Assembly (NCBI GenBank): GCA_029204225.1
Contig: CM055095.1
Location: 78,191,488 to 78,255,487 of the forward strand
Direction: 5' to 3'
DNA from: Diphasiastrum complanatum
Taxonomy: Eukaryota; Streptophyta; Lycopodiopsida; Lycopodiales; Lycopodiaceae
DNA: 64,000 nt
Shown one piece after another: positions 1 to 11,942 of this stretch. The position numbers and the translations under genes were made by a program. The notes below the pieces were generated by a model. It worked only from the letters and a program-made list of their open reading frames with translations, was not told where the DNA came from and did no database searches. Numbering within the stretch: the first letter of the stretch is position 1; each line of letters begins with the position of its first letter.

Positions 1-1240
1 ATGACATTGCATGCTATCCAAACTTTTGCATGACATCAAATTTGAATCTACCTAACTCAAACTCGACCTATTCTAGAAGGTTATGTGCTCAATTCACATA
101 CCTTTATGTACAATAGAGTTTACAAATGGAAATAACATGGTCATGGCCCCAAAACTCAAAATAGGAAGATATTTTTTACTAATCTTCACAATGAGGTCCC
201 TCTTGATTTTCCCCATGTGGCTAAATAGAATATCCGATGGCTATTTTCCTAGCTTTTGGTCCATTGGTCATCAAGTCATGATTTCTTTTCCCTTGTCTTT
301 GGCCCTCCTTTTCATTTTTGCATGAGAACCCCTTAACCTTAGCCATTGGTTTTTCGACTTGCAATTCTGTAATTTTGGTGATTGAGCCGCGACAACCTAA
401 AAGCACAGTACTTCGGTTTTTATATTAGTATCAAAAATCACAGTACATTGCAAAATGTTGGCATAGTGGTCGGAACTATACTATAGGCCGATTTTTTAAA
501 GGGCATCAAAAATTTTAAAGGCCAATTCTAAGGCCGTAATTTCTCTAGCCACATTACGAGCGGGCTGGGACCCCTATCTATTGGCGATATCTAGCCATTT
601 TACATTGGAATTTTGCGGCTTTTACATGTCGATTTCTACACTATAGCAAAATTAAGCTCCAATATTAGAAATTTATCAATAAGTAAGCAAGTATGTGAAT
701 GGGCTATCCATCGATGGTGGACATCAGTCATTTTTATGCATCATTGTATCCTAAGTGATCAACAAAGATTATGTGAACTAGATCGTTGGTTGGAAGATCA
801 AAAATAGATCCTAAAGAGTTATCTTATGCTCCATCACTGCCTATAGGTGTGAGTACTCATATTCTGAATGAATATAGAAGAGTACGGTAGAGCCATCGCT
901 GGACAACGGGCTACAACAAAGCTTATTGAGTGTGAAACATAATGAATGGTCCATTGTTGGTCAGCGGGCCTTCATACATACAATTACATACAACAAAGAT
1001 GCTATGATCATTCATGTGAAGTGAAAACACTTTCTACATACATCTGAAATGTGATAAACCAAAAAGTAGTCATCAACGAAAGGGATGATTGCTTCAACAA
1101 GAGATAGTATGAACCACTTACCATTTCCTTATATAGCTGTTTGATGATCTTATGTTATTCTAATTTTACAATTACAAGATCATTAACAGTTATGTAGTTG
1201 ATTCGTAGATCAGTTATTCACTGGAGCACAAAGACGTTGA
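1..1240. other. AT-rich stretch with no recognised gene
   Basis: No open reading frame here resembles a known family and no paired repeat or splice-bounded coding stretch was seen. The longest frames are below about 80 codons and of low complexity. It is most likely decayed transposon sequence or plain intergenic DNA. Confidence 0.5.
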
Positions 1241-1496
1241 CATGTCTTGTACGAAGTTCCGTGCAGATATGCCGTATTTTGCATTTCTCGCATTCTTCGC
1301 AAAATCTTATATTTCTCAGTTTGTCTGATAGAACACTGTCGTAGTCTTTGCATTCCTCGCCTGTTGAAGATTGCTAAAAAACTGCAGACTGTGCGAAAAA
1401 AAAAAGTTCATTTCTACAGACTATTTGTAAGAGAGTAATTTCCTTGAGTGAATTAGAGGGCAGTTAGAGTGAATAGGAGTAAGGTTAACTCCAACA
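1241..1496 (-). repeat. Probable 3' LTR end of a minus-strand LTR retrotransposon
   Basis: Read on the minus strand, a purine run (AAGCTTAAGGGGGAG, complement of 1497-1511) is followed at once by TGTTGGAGTTAACC, the arrangement of a polypurine tract next to an LTR beginning TGTTGG. The right boundary at 1496 is therefore fairly clear. The left boundary was not found and 1241 is only nominal. No matching partner LTR was noticed in the window, so this is inferred from the tract and terminus alone. Confidence 0.4.
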
Positions 1497-1628
1497 CTCC
1501 CCCTTAAGCTTACTACTATGAATGTGAATCTGAATTGAGATTTAACATACTTATAAAAGCATGGTTTGGTGGTACAAAAAAAGAACCATTTTTTATTGTA
1601 TCGTTTGGTAGTAAATTTCACTTTTTGG

Positions 1629-1974
1629 AGATTTTATTACTCATAATTATTTTGAGTCCACATTAAAAATGACATAACTTTTTAGTGGTAAGTTCAATTT
1701 CAGCGGAGTTTGGTGTGTTAGAAAGTGCTCGCTTGACGCTAATATCTTACATGACATACTTCCGAGCTACGGTTAAAAAGTTACGACAAGTCAAAAGTAT
1801 GGGGATTTTCTTAATCATAATTTTTTGAGTCCACATTAAAAATGACATAATTTTTTAGTCGTAAGTCCAATTTCAGCATAGTTTGGTGCGTTAGAAAGCG
1901 CTCGACAAGAGCTTTCCCATGATATGTCAGATGACATACTTTTGACGTACGATTAAAAAATTATGGCAAGTCAA
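1629..1974. repeat. Two-copy tandem duplication, 173-bp period
   Basis: Two direct copies, about 1629-1801 and 1802-1974, share long blocks such as GAGTCCACATTAAAAATGAC (at 1654 and 1827) and the GTTTGGTG.GTTAGAAAG block. They have diverged by scattered substitutions. No coding potential was recognised. Confidence 0.75.
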
Positions 1975-2542
1975 AGGTACTAGTTAAAAATAGTGTATGG
2001 GAGGGCTGAAAGCTAGCAAGGCTTTGTAATTAGAATGTTTTGTTTCTTCAGATTTGATGAGTGATCAAGTCAATGTGTTGGCAAAAGTTAAAGGGTCCAA
2101 TCATAAGTGAGAGATTTGTTGGATTGGTCCAATAAAAAACAAGGGATGATCATCCAATAGGATTAGAGAGGTCATAATTATGGGGTCCAATAGAAATTGA
2201 GCATGGATTGGACTAGATCTGATACTGTACGAAATTCAATGCGCAAACATGTGTGAAGGACATCCAGATTCAGTTTGGTGGTTCTCTTCCAAGTTAGATC
2301 CAAATTTTATGCTTGATAACTATTTTGAGAACTATTAGAGTCTAGTTTGTGTAGCAATTGGTTTCAAATTAATTGGATCTCCCAATAAAAAGTTATAATC
2401 AATTGAATCAAGGTGGTTAGGGCATCCAACCTGGTTGGATACATTTACTTTTGTCTCTATCATACTTGTTTCATCCAAAAATTCAAGAAGAGGCTTGCCA
2501 ATCCCATCTATTTGAGATCTAGTCATCATTTTGAGGTCATAT
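1975..2542. other. Unresolved flank of the gypsy-1 element
   Basis: It contains a 64-codon minus-strand frame (2335-2529) that I do not recognise; it might be the remnant of a coding region of an older element. The last five bases before the LTR at 2543 are CATAT. The matching right-hand target duplication cannot be checked because the right LTR end is missing. Confidence 0.35.
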
Positions 2543-5500
2543 TGTTGACAGATTTCCTGCTCCAGAGGACCTGTTGTTTACCTTTCTGCTTCTTGCTTAC
2601 AGATCTATTTCTTGCCTATTACCAGGCTCGTTTGGGCATTACTTGACTGTTTCTTATTTGTTACAATGCCCAGGCCAGGCATAAACGGACTCAATAACTC
2701 TGTAGTATATTTCTTTGTCTTGCCTGTCAGAGGACTACTCAGGGTCGTCACTCTTGAACGCACTTACATTCTACATAAAGATGAGTGCAGCCCAAATGAA
2801 TGTTCTATAGATTCTACTGCTACTTACTCTAAAAATGGATTGAAATCAGATTCTACACTACATTGAACTGAGCTACATTTGCATAACTGATAAACAAGAA
2901 ACAAGAACTAAACTATAGCATGTTAGAAGTCCAAGAATCAAGAAACTAATCAGCCTTTTGATTCTTGGACATCCTGTGGTACGTTTGTTGTGTTGCTTAA
3001 TAGTGTTCATAACACTATAGCAGGGTTTTGGTTGATTATGAAGCCAGTCATTGGGTTTTTAGTTCGAATATTGCCATAGATTATACTAGAAGGTAACTTA
3101 AGTTCGAACCCATTCACCTCATAAGTAATCCATCTCAAATATTCTTTTCAATGATATAAATGTTTTTCATTTACTAATTTTTGTATTCTCTCCAATCAAG
3201 CAAACTTAATTTGATTCAATCTTTGATGCAATTGCCATGATTTATCTATGAAAGCTTGACCATCTTTTTCAATGGTTTTATCATGATAATGTATGTGGTT
3301 TTGGAAATATATAATATATATATATAGCTCTAATATGGTTTTTCAACCACTTTGAGCGATAGCTTCTCCATGTTTTTCAATGGATTAGCAATAGCTGATT
3401 TACCATGCTAAGTATATTTGTTAAGCATTACACATCACTCAAATTGACAAATTTATGATAAGATTCTTTTAAAAGTCATTTTTCTCAATCTTAGTGGATT
3501 TTATAGTTTTAAGGATCAATTTACCTTTTTGGATCATTCGGATCCGAGTTACGGATTAGAAGTTATAGCCATTTGAAAATCCTTAATAAGTTTAACTCTT
3601 GAAAAGCATATATAATATTCCATTAAAAAAAACAGAGTCTAATTGTTTTTTATTTTCTGGAGTTTTTACGGCAGAAGGTAAATTTGTAATTCATTAGACT
3701 GTAAAACCATACCATTTACCGTATACTATGGGTTATAGATTCAATATGAGCACATAAATCCATTTTTTTTTTAGATTAAAAAAAAAACATGTACTTAGTA
3801 TTCATGATAACCAAAAAAAACCCAGTCTACATGCTTAACCAAATGATTAGACAAAAAAAAAATACAGTAAAAAGGTAAATGATTTTACCTCAGATCCTTA
3901 TGCTCTGACTTAAATTTCAAGGAGACTGTTCATAGGTCTTCAACAGTTGGAGTCACTCTGCATTTTTCTTCAGTTGGAGTCACTCTGCATTTTTCTTCAG
4001 TAGCCCACATACTTTACTGCCAGACTGCCGGTTCCATCAATATCTTTACCGGGTAGTCTCTCTCTCACACAACCCAGAAATAGGCGTGCGCTGGGTCGCG
4101 TGGATTCTCTCTCCACGGGCCTCTCCTCCTCCTCTCTTTTCAGGCTCAGATCGCGATGGTGAAGCGTGGCCTCCCTTCCACTGAAACATGTCGCTTCTCT
4201 TCACGGATGGCCTCCTTTTCACAGAACACAGATACCCTTCAGATCAGCGTGGCCTTCAGGGCAGCGTCTCTTCACTGGCTGAGGCAGTCGTAGAATTCTG
4301 GCTACTTCACCAGATCGTTTCTGATCAAAACCGCAGCAGAAACGTGCGGCTCATGGCTCTCCAAACTGTCCGCTCAGGCAAACGCTGATGGAATTCCTCA
4401 GCAAAACCTTCTACAAAATCATAACAGCAATCACAGATTTTCCAACGACTCTTAAAATCGCTGCTACAATCAATATTATGATCAATACTCCTCAGAAAAT
4501 TGAACAGACTTAGCCAGATTGTTTGCACTGATGGCGAATCACACACAACGTCTAGTCTTCACTGAGGAACCAAACAACGTTTCACAATCTATCAAATTTC
4601 AAGTTTTTAATAGAACTCAGAGTCGGCTCAACAGCAACTTTTAGAATTAGTTCAATGCGGCTGTCAGCAGATTCTACAAAGATGACTGTTTTTCATTCAG
4701 ATTCAATGGGCAGAACATCAGTGAAACATTCTTGCATGGGGAAACTTCTCGCTCACGCTTCTCTCAGAACGAACTCACGGCTCTGAATCAGAAGATGGCT
4801 CCTGGTTTCTCTCACCTGCGAACAAGAATGAATGATGCTTCTTTTCCTCATGAGTCTTTTTCTCTGTTCTCTGAGACACGTCCCTCTTCGTAACCACCTT
4901 CCATTGAAAGCCTTTGTCTCTTCTTGAAACCCATTTCACCCTTCATTTTGACAAAGAGGGCTCTTTGCATACTCTTGGCCTACAAAAATCATTTTCCCAT
5001 TTCTTTGTTTTCGAAACTCCGATTTTTTCCCGAATGTCGAACTATCTCATAGGTATCACCATTCCTTCTGTTCTTGTCTGTGTTACCCGTGACTTCGTAT
5101 TCAACACGAACCATCATAAAACCGGCAACTCGGCATTGCATACAAACCGAAACTCGGTATAATCAATCGTCATCCCCACGAAGGGAAATCACCAAAATAT
5201 CAATATTTTGAACTCGGAAAACTTGTCTAACATCAACCCAACAAGTTCGATTTGTAAGTCTGCACTGTACTTTGCCTCAACAATTTTTTTTTAACTGCCG
5301 TTTTCATTTCGCTTCTTTCAGTAACAAGATTTTTTAAATCACAAACTACTCTTCACTGGAAACCGCAACTGAACGTCGTCGAACCCTAAACCTTAGGACC
5401 TTTCCTTGAAACTTAAGTCAGTACCTTAAAGGTACCTGGGCATCTTTTATTAATCGTGATATAAAGTACATTTCATCATTACAATATGGCGAAAAATTGC

Positions 5501-6549
5501 CATTTAATAAAACTACTTAGCAACTGTCGATATTATCATCCATCAAAGTCACTTATGAGTGTTGCTAAAAACAGCTTATTGTTATTTAACAAACTTACTA
5601 AAAATAGTAACATAATAAAAATATCTCTAATTTGTCTGGTATATCTGTCATCTGAAAATTGATTATGACATTTGAACATGCCATAGAATTTCATAGCTAC
5701 TCTTTAACATAGCCACATTCGTATATCAGTGAAAAGTGGCATAATAGCAGATTTTGCACATATGAGAGACATCTAGCACATTTTCTTCTAGAAAATCAGT
5801 TGTTGAAATTTCGAAATTTTGACCAAAAAAATGCACTACACATCCCAAGAACATCAAGAACTAGAATGTTAGAGAATATGCAAGATTTATGTCACATTTC
5901 TAGCCTATTTAGTTTACTTGAATGCTGGCTCCTACATTAATCCACAAGAAAACAAGAAATTTAATCCACAACTAGGAAAGCAAGAAAACTAATCCACTCT
6001 AAATCCACAACCACACACAATATGAATGGAAGGGCATGATAATAGGGACATCACTCAAGAAAACCATCATGATCAAGGAGCTTAGTGTAACATCAAACTC
6101 ATGGGAAATCTTCTTATTAAGCATGGAGTAGATACAATGCAAAAAGCTCCTCTTCACAAAGAGGGAGTCTCTTAAATAAGCAAGAGAGCTCCTTAGGTGG
6201 CATCCTAGTGGAATTTCCACATTTCACAAATTACAAGTGGAATATTGCTCTCCACTAGAGGTCACCATCAAAAGGTGGCTCACTCTACTTTCTTTAAGAG
6301 GGGTCTACTTGCATTTATTGCATTTGCCTAAAAATACTAGTTCCTACATGGTCATTCCATCTTTCGGGATTCACCATGAGGCTTACACAGTTATGGCTTG
6401 TTATTGCTGAATAGCATTTCTCGGCTCTCATACTCAGCTCTCAGTCTTCATTCATCTCGTCTTCTCATAGACCTCCTCGGTCTAAGGTGAGAGGTGCTCT
6501 TGAGTTGCTCTGTCCGAGTATCTTGGGGATTCGTCAGAATCAGCCAACA
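2543..6549 (-). repeat. Gypsy-1 3' LTR, split by an insertion
   Basis: The LTR parts are 2543-2974 and 5846-6549. They match 10844-11290 and 11290-11942 respectively, over long near-identical stretches such as the blocks starting TTGTTTACCTTTCTGCTTC and AAGAACATCAAGAACTAG. Read on the minus strand it begins TGTTGGCTGATTC next to a polypurine tract containing AGGGGTGGGATGA. It ends TCAACA at 2543. The two parts are separated by the element at 2975-5840. Confidence 0.85.
2975..5840. mobile_element. 2.87-kb insertion in the gypsy-1 LTR, class unknown
   Basis: The LTR reads ...GGACATCC at 2974 and resumes CATCCCAAGAAC at 5841, while the uninterrupted copy at 11287 reads GGACATCCTAAGAAC. This gives a 5- or 6-bp target duplication (CATCC or ACATCC). 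The insert begins TGTGGTACGTT and ends AATGCACTACA, so its ends are imperfect inverted repeats (TGTGGTACGTT against TGTAGTGCATT). I saw no direct terminal repeats and no transposase. Around 3960-3995 a 24-26 bp block containing GTTGGAGTCACTCTGC is repeated, and 4060-4900 is richer in C and T. A non-autonomous TIR transposon is the best guess; a decayed LTR element is possible. Confidence 0.75.
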
Positions 6550-8000
6550 TCATCCCACCCCTAATGTGTTGCAGGACCCACTGCAACTCATATTGGACGA
6601 TGTCGCTCCGCTTTGCATTGGCATCTTCGATTGTCACTTGGAAAGCGTAGATTCTCGTTCGCTTACATAAAACCAAGTGCTTATTGTCGCCAGTCTTTAT
6701 CACAAAAACTGTTTTTCACAAATTGCCACAATTGGATTAGAATGTCCTATTGTTGTAATGGGTTGACATTCTCAAAATTTGGAGAGCTCTTAGCAGCTTC
6801 ACAACTTTGCATGCATGAGTGCTTTCCATGTGTCTCTTTGTTTAGTCACTTGTATCTGCCATTGACTGTTTTATCTTTGGTTTCTTGGCAGATTCTATCT
6901 TCTGGAAGGTCTGTATCCTCCATTTGCCTCTGGGTGTTTCCGAGGTTCTTCTCTCAGTTGAAGTTCCAGTCTCAAGGAAAACCTTTGATCTGCAGGTTGC
7001 ACAAACTTTGATTATCAGTCTCAAGGAGATGGATTCATCAAAAATTGGTGGTAGGAACAATTTTGGATGGACGGTTTGGTAACAGTAAGGAAACATGATG
7101 AAGGCTTGGTGGTAGGGTGAAGGACTTGATAGTTCTACAGTTGTAGCCTTGGACCCTTGCAATGTCGAGCTTTGACCACTACTTGGTGGGTGAGGAGCTC
7201 ACTTTATTTGTAGGTTCACAGTTGTCTTCATCTTTTTTTTTCTGCAGCTCTTTCTTTTGAACCATTACTTTTGGATCTCTTCGGGCTTCATAAGAGGGGA
7301 TTCAACTATCATTGCTCCAAAGAGTTTCTTTTGATCAAGGTTGATCTGACTCATCTGTTGCTTAAGTTTTGTCCTTTCCTCCTCATCTTCTTGGATCTTT
7401 CTTTTTATTTCTTCTAGCTGCTTCGCCTGCCTCTTAGGTCTTCGTTTGACTGAACAACCAATATAGGTGGTAGTTGGTCTTCGCAAGACACTTGCAATGA
7501 TCTATCAGCTGCTTCGGTAAGACTATCAAAAACTGGGAATTTCTCAGAAGAACAGTAAACTGATGATAAACAAACAGATGGAAGGAAGGGTGGTGGTGAC
7601 AACGGTAGATGGTGTGGACGATAGACATGAGAATGGGCGCAGAAGTATGGCAAGAGGTCGGTTGAAGAAGGAGACTGATTTCCCAATGTTTGTGTTTTCT
7701 TTTTCTGAAGGATTTTCGTCGTGACTGGGATACTTCTTCTGATTGAGTCGCTTTGGATTGCCCATCTGTCTTCTTAGTCTTGTCATTGTCGACTTTGGGT
7801 TTGTGACCTTGGTTGTCGATCTTGCTGGTATTGTTGCTGGCAGCGTAACTGCTCCAGTGAGTCCAAGCAGATCCACTCTCTCCCCCCAAAAAACAAAATC
7901 TGTTGGTGGGGATGTTGTTGCTGGTGACTGTTCATGCTCAGGATTGGATCGGCGTGTGGAACACGTAGTTGATATGGCAATGAGATGCAGGAATCAACTC
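6550..8000 (-). pseudogene. Gypsy-1 3' frame: coiled-coil and C-terminal remnants
   Basis: A 73-codon minus-strand piece (7486-7265) is rich in K, E and Q, fits a coiled coil, and contains QMSQINLDQKK followed by SPLMKPEEIQ. The plus-strand element gypsy-2 has the counterpart QMVQFDQVRY followed by APLVKPEDIQ near 16470-16550, so the two are homologous. Next to the polypurine tract another piece (6703-6482) carries NKHLVL and QWVLQHIRGG, again matched in gypsy-2 (NKHLVLRKQTK and QWVLQQIRGG, near 18175-18280). Frameshifts and stops separate the pieces. The function is unknown. Confidence 0.6.
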
Positions 8001-8784
8001 TAAGTTGACATGGATTTTTCATATGTCTCAAAAATCTTAAACTGTTGTACAAGGGAATCTGAAGATGGATAGATGAATAAAAATGTGTTCTAGAGGTGCT
8101 CTATAGAAGACTCTTGTGCAGTAGCTATTCCTCATGCAAAAATCAATCACACAAAATAGGTGAAGAGAAACAAAGAAATAAACAAACGTTACAGAGAGTG
8201 AGAACTGTATAACACTTGTCGAACAAAACTTGCATTCATCAACATTGATAATGTACCTTGATAGTTGCAATATCTCAGTTGTTTTGTAGAGTAATGTTAC
8301 TTACTATAGCATGCCCTTGTCAAAACAAGGTAGGGTTGGTTACACTAAATCTACCATCATTGATAGCAGATGTTGTAAGATATAGCTTGAGATGTAGGTA
8401 TGGTTGAGGTACTATGTCCTGAGGACCTCTCTGAACAAGAGATTCAGAACCAAATCTCTATATGGATTTCCGAATCCTAGATTTATTGTGGATTGGCACA
8501 TTGGAAATCTTATCAGCATGTGGAAAGACAAATAGATTTGAGGTTGTAGAAGGGGGGGAAAACTGTCAATTCTTCGTGGAGGTTGCTCTTGGTTGGACAT
8601 TGTAGCAGATGACGGAATATCGGTTTCACTTTCTTTCGACAAGGACTCATTTCATATTAGTGTCTTTTTGCATTATGTAGCTAGTGTATTGGATGGTGAT
8701 GTAGAAGTTTACAAGAAACTTCTCGATTGAGCAGCAGGTTTAACTGTTGGTTGCTACGGTGCTCGTGTTGTTGTCGTGAAGATC

Positions 8785-9641
8785 CTATTGTGATTCATAA
8801 CTGACGTGACGGGCAGGTAGGATCTTAGTTGGTTGCTTTGGACAATCTTTGAAACTATGTTTTCGGATACAGTCGGGACACTCAGCATGGTATTTGGTCT
8901 TGACTGGACAATCAACCATGAAGTGGCCAGTTTCACCACAGATGAAACATCTGGTGTGCAATGGCCCTTGTATAACGGCGTAGCCATCTTGTATGGCTAG
9001 TGGTTCTGGACTTGCTGGTGGATATTCATGATAAGACAAGGCATTTCCAGATTGTGATGGGTGTTCTTCATATTGTTGAACTGTATGTGCTTGAATAGGT
9101 CGATATGAAGGACAAGCATCAACAAGATGCGTAGCCCGGCAGTGTGGGCACCATATTGTTTTTCGCCTATAAGGTACCTTTTCAAGATTGACCAGTCTGT
9201 CTTATCTTCACGATCAAGGTTGAAAAAACAATCAGGTGACAGTTGGACCATAGCATTGGGAGATGTTTCACCATACACATCACATGCATTTTCAAAGATT
9301 TGCAAAAATCTTTGAGGGTCCGAACTACCGTCAAACTTTAGTAGATCTAGCTTAGGTGTATGTCTCTCATGATGAGCATTGTGGGTAGCAGAGACTCCAT
9401 TAAGGTTGGTTCTGGCCTGTGAGGGTTCAGCACCATAAAATTGGGGTCGTGCACATGAGGACTCAGCTCTATCAGGTTCTTGTCTGTCGAACGAGTTTGT
9501 GGATGGCTCGTGGAGTTCGGCTCTCATTCGGTAGAACCTATGACGTTTGATTTTTTCAGCTACAAGGGACCTGACCTCGTATGGATAATCGTCTGGAACT
9601 TCAGGATCTGTATTGTTGGCCATTGGGTACAGTTGTGTCAT
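8785..9641 (-). pseudogene. Gypsy-1 gag with CCHC zinc knuckle, frameshifted
   Basis: The first part (9641 to about 9180) contains LDLLKFDGSSDPQRFLQIFE and NACDVYG, the capsid-type block of plant gypsy gag proteins. A frameshift near 9180 leads to the second part (9039-8785) with C-F-I-C-G-E-T-G-H-F-M-V-D-C, a CX2CX4HX4C knuckle, then a second cysteine cluster ECPDCIRKHSFKDCPK. Gag packages element RNA in virus-like particles. The same capsid block occurs in the family at 33701-36459. No protease or polymerase follows. Confidence 0.75.
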
Positions 9642-9959
9642 TTTTGTGTTGGATATGTGTTTCTGGTGTTTTTGAATTTTTTAGGATTTTTGGTGTTTTT
9701 GGATTTTATAGGGTTTTTGGTGTTTTTGGATTTTTTTAGGGTGTTGAAGGAAGTGAAGGTGGAGACTCAGTATAAGAAGGGCTTTCTATTGGTATGAGTT
9801 TTATTTTTTGAAATTTTTTTGGTGTTCATGCCCTTTTTTTTTTTTTTTTTTTTTTAGCCTCTAAGGCTTTGGGGAGATGGTGGTTTGATCAAAATGGCAA
9901 TCGGAGTGTCGTTTGAAAGTTCTATGGTCTGGCATGGAGTTGGTCGGTTGAGATGGTGA

Positions 9960-10580
9960 GGAACCCCGTCGGTCGAGATTGGACCCAGAACCGTCGGTCG
10001 AGATCTGAAGCAATCCGTCGGTCGAGATCTGATCGAAAACTCGTCTGTCGATATCTGACGTGCACCCGTCGGTCGAGATCTGATCAAAAACCTGTCGGTC
10101 GAGATCTGACGCGAACTCGTCGGTCGAGATCTGATCAAAAACCCGTCGATTGTCTGATGCGAACCCGTCGGTCGGGATCTGACGCTAACCCGTCGGTCGG
10201 GATCTGAAAAAAAATTGTCGGTTGAGATTTCAAAAAAAACATCAGTTGAGATTTCAAAAGAAGAAAAAAAATCGTCGGCTGAGATATGAGCGGAGAGCAT
10301 CGGCTGAGATGTGAAGGGAAGTGTCCGCTGAGATGTGAAGGGAAGCGTCGGCTGAGATGTGAAGGAAGCATCGGCTGAGGAAAGCGTTGGCTGAGATTTG
10401 AAGGGAAGCGTCGGTTGAGATATGAGCTGGAGCTCCGGTTGAGATTTGAGCTGGAGCTCTGGTTGAGATCTGAAACTGGTGCTTTGGTTGAGAGTTGAAG
10501 ATGGTGCTTCGGTTGAGATCTGAAGATGGTGCTTCGGTTGATATCTGAAGCAAGTGCTTCGGTTGAGATCTGAAGCGTGA
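9960..10580. repeat. Minisatellite in the gypsy-1 leader (core CGGTCGAGATCTGA)
   Basis: About 25-30 degenerate copies of a 20-27 bp unit with core GTCGGTCGAGATCTGA run across the interval. Towards 10250-10570 the core grades into CGGCTGAGATGTGAAG and then CGGTTGAGATCTGAAG. On the element's coding strand the core reads TCAGATCTCGACCGA. It lies between primer-binding site and gag, so it is leader sequence. Frames through it encode repetitive peptides and are unlikely to be real genes. Related repeats are at 13540-13760 and 14400-14660. Confidence 0.9.
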
Positions 10581-10728
10581 GAAAACTGGAGGAGCGGGAG
10601 CTTGGATAGAATGAAATCCAGGTTTGTTAGTGTGTTTGGTTACAAGTGATTGGCGAGTCTAACAGCTCGTGGATTTGGGTAATGATGTAGCCAACGGGGT
10701 GGCTTTGTTCAGTTGCAGAAACTCAGAT

Positions 10729-10779
10729 GTGTTTAAATATTTAGAGTGCACTTGCAGTGCACTCTAAATCTTTAAACAC
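10729..10779. other. Near-perfect 24-bp palindrome beside the gypsy-1 primer-binding site
   Basis: Left arm 10729-10752 and right arm 10756-10779 are inverted complements with one mismatch and a 3-base loop (TGC). The arms include TTTAGAGTGCACT and AGTGCACTCTAAAT. It lies 50 bp inside the element from the primer-binding site. It could fold as a strong RNA hairpin in the leader, perhaps for dimerisation or packaging; that role is inference. Confidence 0.85.
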
Positions 10780-10843
10780 AATGGGCAATGTTGCAGGTTT
10801 CTGATGTAGAAGGTGTTGGATGTCAATGGGCAATGGTGCCAAA

Positions 10844-11942
10844 TGTTGACAAATCCCCTGCTGTTGTTTACCTTTCTGCTTCATGCTTACAGATCTATTT
10901 CTTGCCTGTTACCAGGCTCGTTTGGGCATTACTTGATTGTTTCTTATTTGTTACAATGCCCAGGCCAGACAGAAACGGACTGAATAACTCTGTAGTATAT
11001 TTCTTTGTCCTGCCTGTCAGAGGACTACTCAAGGTCGTCATTCTTGAATGCACTTACATTCTACATAAAGATGCAAGCCTAGAACTCTCTTTCACAGAAC
11101 AGAGTGCAGTTTAAATGAACATTCTATAGATTCTACTGCTACTTACTCTAAAAACGGATTGAAATCAGATTCTACACTACACTGAACTGAGCTACATTTG
11201 CATAACTGATAAACAAGAAACAAGAACTAAACTATAGCATGTTAGAAGTCCAAGAATCAAGAAACTAACCAGCCTTTTGATTCATGGACATCCTAAGAAC
11301 ATCAAGAACTAGAATGTTAGAGAATATGCAAGATTTATGTCACATTTCTAGCCTATTTAGTTTACTTGAATGCTGGCTCCTACATTAATCCACAAGAAAA
11401 CAAGAAATCTAATCCACAACTAGGAAAGCAAGAAAACTAATCCACTCTAAATCCACAACCACACACAATATGAATGGAAGGGCATGATAATAGGGGCATC
11501 ACTCAAGAAAACCATCATGATCAAGGAGCTTAGTGTCGCATCAAACTCATGGGAAATCTTCTTATTAAGCATGGAGTAGATACAATGCAAAAAGCTCCTC
11601 TTCACAAAGAGGGAGTCTCTTAAATAAGCAAGAGAGCTCCTTAGGTGATATCCTAGTGGAATTTACAAGTGGAATATTGCTCTCCACTAGAGGTCACCAT
11701 CAAAAGGTGGCTCACTCTACTTTCTTTAAGAGGGGTCTACTTGCATTTATTGCATTTGCCTAGAAGTACTAGTTCCTACATGGTCATTCCATCTTTCGGG
11801 ATTCACCATGAGGCTTACACAGTTATGGCTTGTTATTACTAACTAGCATTTCTCGGCTCTCATACTCAGCTCTCAGTCTTCATTAGTCTCGTCTTCTCAG
11901 AGACTTCCTTGGTCTAAGGTGAGAGGTGCTCTTGAGTTGCTC
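10844..11942 (-). repeat. Gypsy-1 5' LTR, truncated at its outer end
   Basis: It starts (as printed) TGTTGACAAATCCCCTG next to the degenerate primer-binding site and matches the split left LTR over nearly its whole length. Its outer ~40 bp (the equivalent of 6510-6549) are missing, because gypsy-2 begins abruptly at 11943 after GAGTTGCTC. Confidence 0.85.

Larger units (their letters stand above)
2543..11942 (-). mobile_element. Gypsy-1: minus-strand, pol-less gypsy-type LTR retrotransposon
   Basis: Two related LTRs of about 1.1 kb bracket an internal region read on the minus strand. In minus order it runs 5' LTR (10844-11942), mutated primer-binding site (complement of 10829-10843, TTTGGCACCATTGCC), a short-repeat-rich leader, a gag frame with zinc knuckle (9641 to 8785), a coiled-coil 3' frame, a polypurine tract (complement of 6550-6565) and the 3' LTR. 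No protease, reverse transcriptase or integrase was recognised, so I infer a non-autonomous element. The right LTR is cut at 11942 by gypsy-2 and the left LTR is split by an insertion at 2975-5840. Confidence 0.8.

Noticed and set aside
6842-7162. 106-codon minus-strand and overlapping plus-strand frames inside gypsy-1
   Set aside because: No similarity to the conserved blocks of related elements and the overlapping frames are equally long; treated as decayed element DNA.
9953-10553. Open frames on both strands encoding repetitive Arg/Ser/Asp-rich peptides
   Set aside because: They arise from the minisatellite, whose unit lacks stops in several frames; no independent coding evidence.
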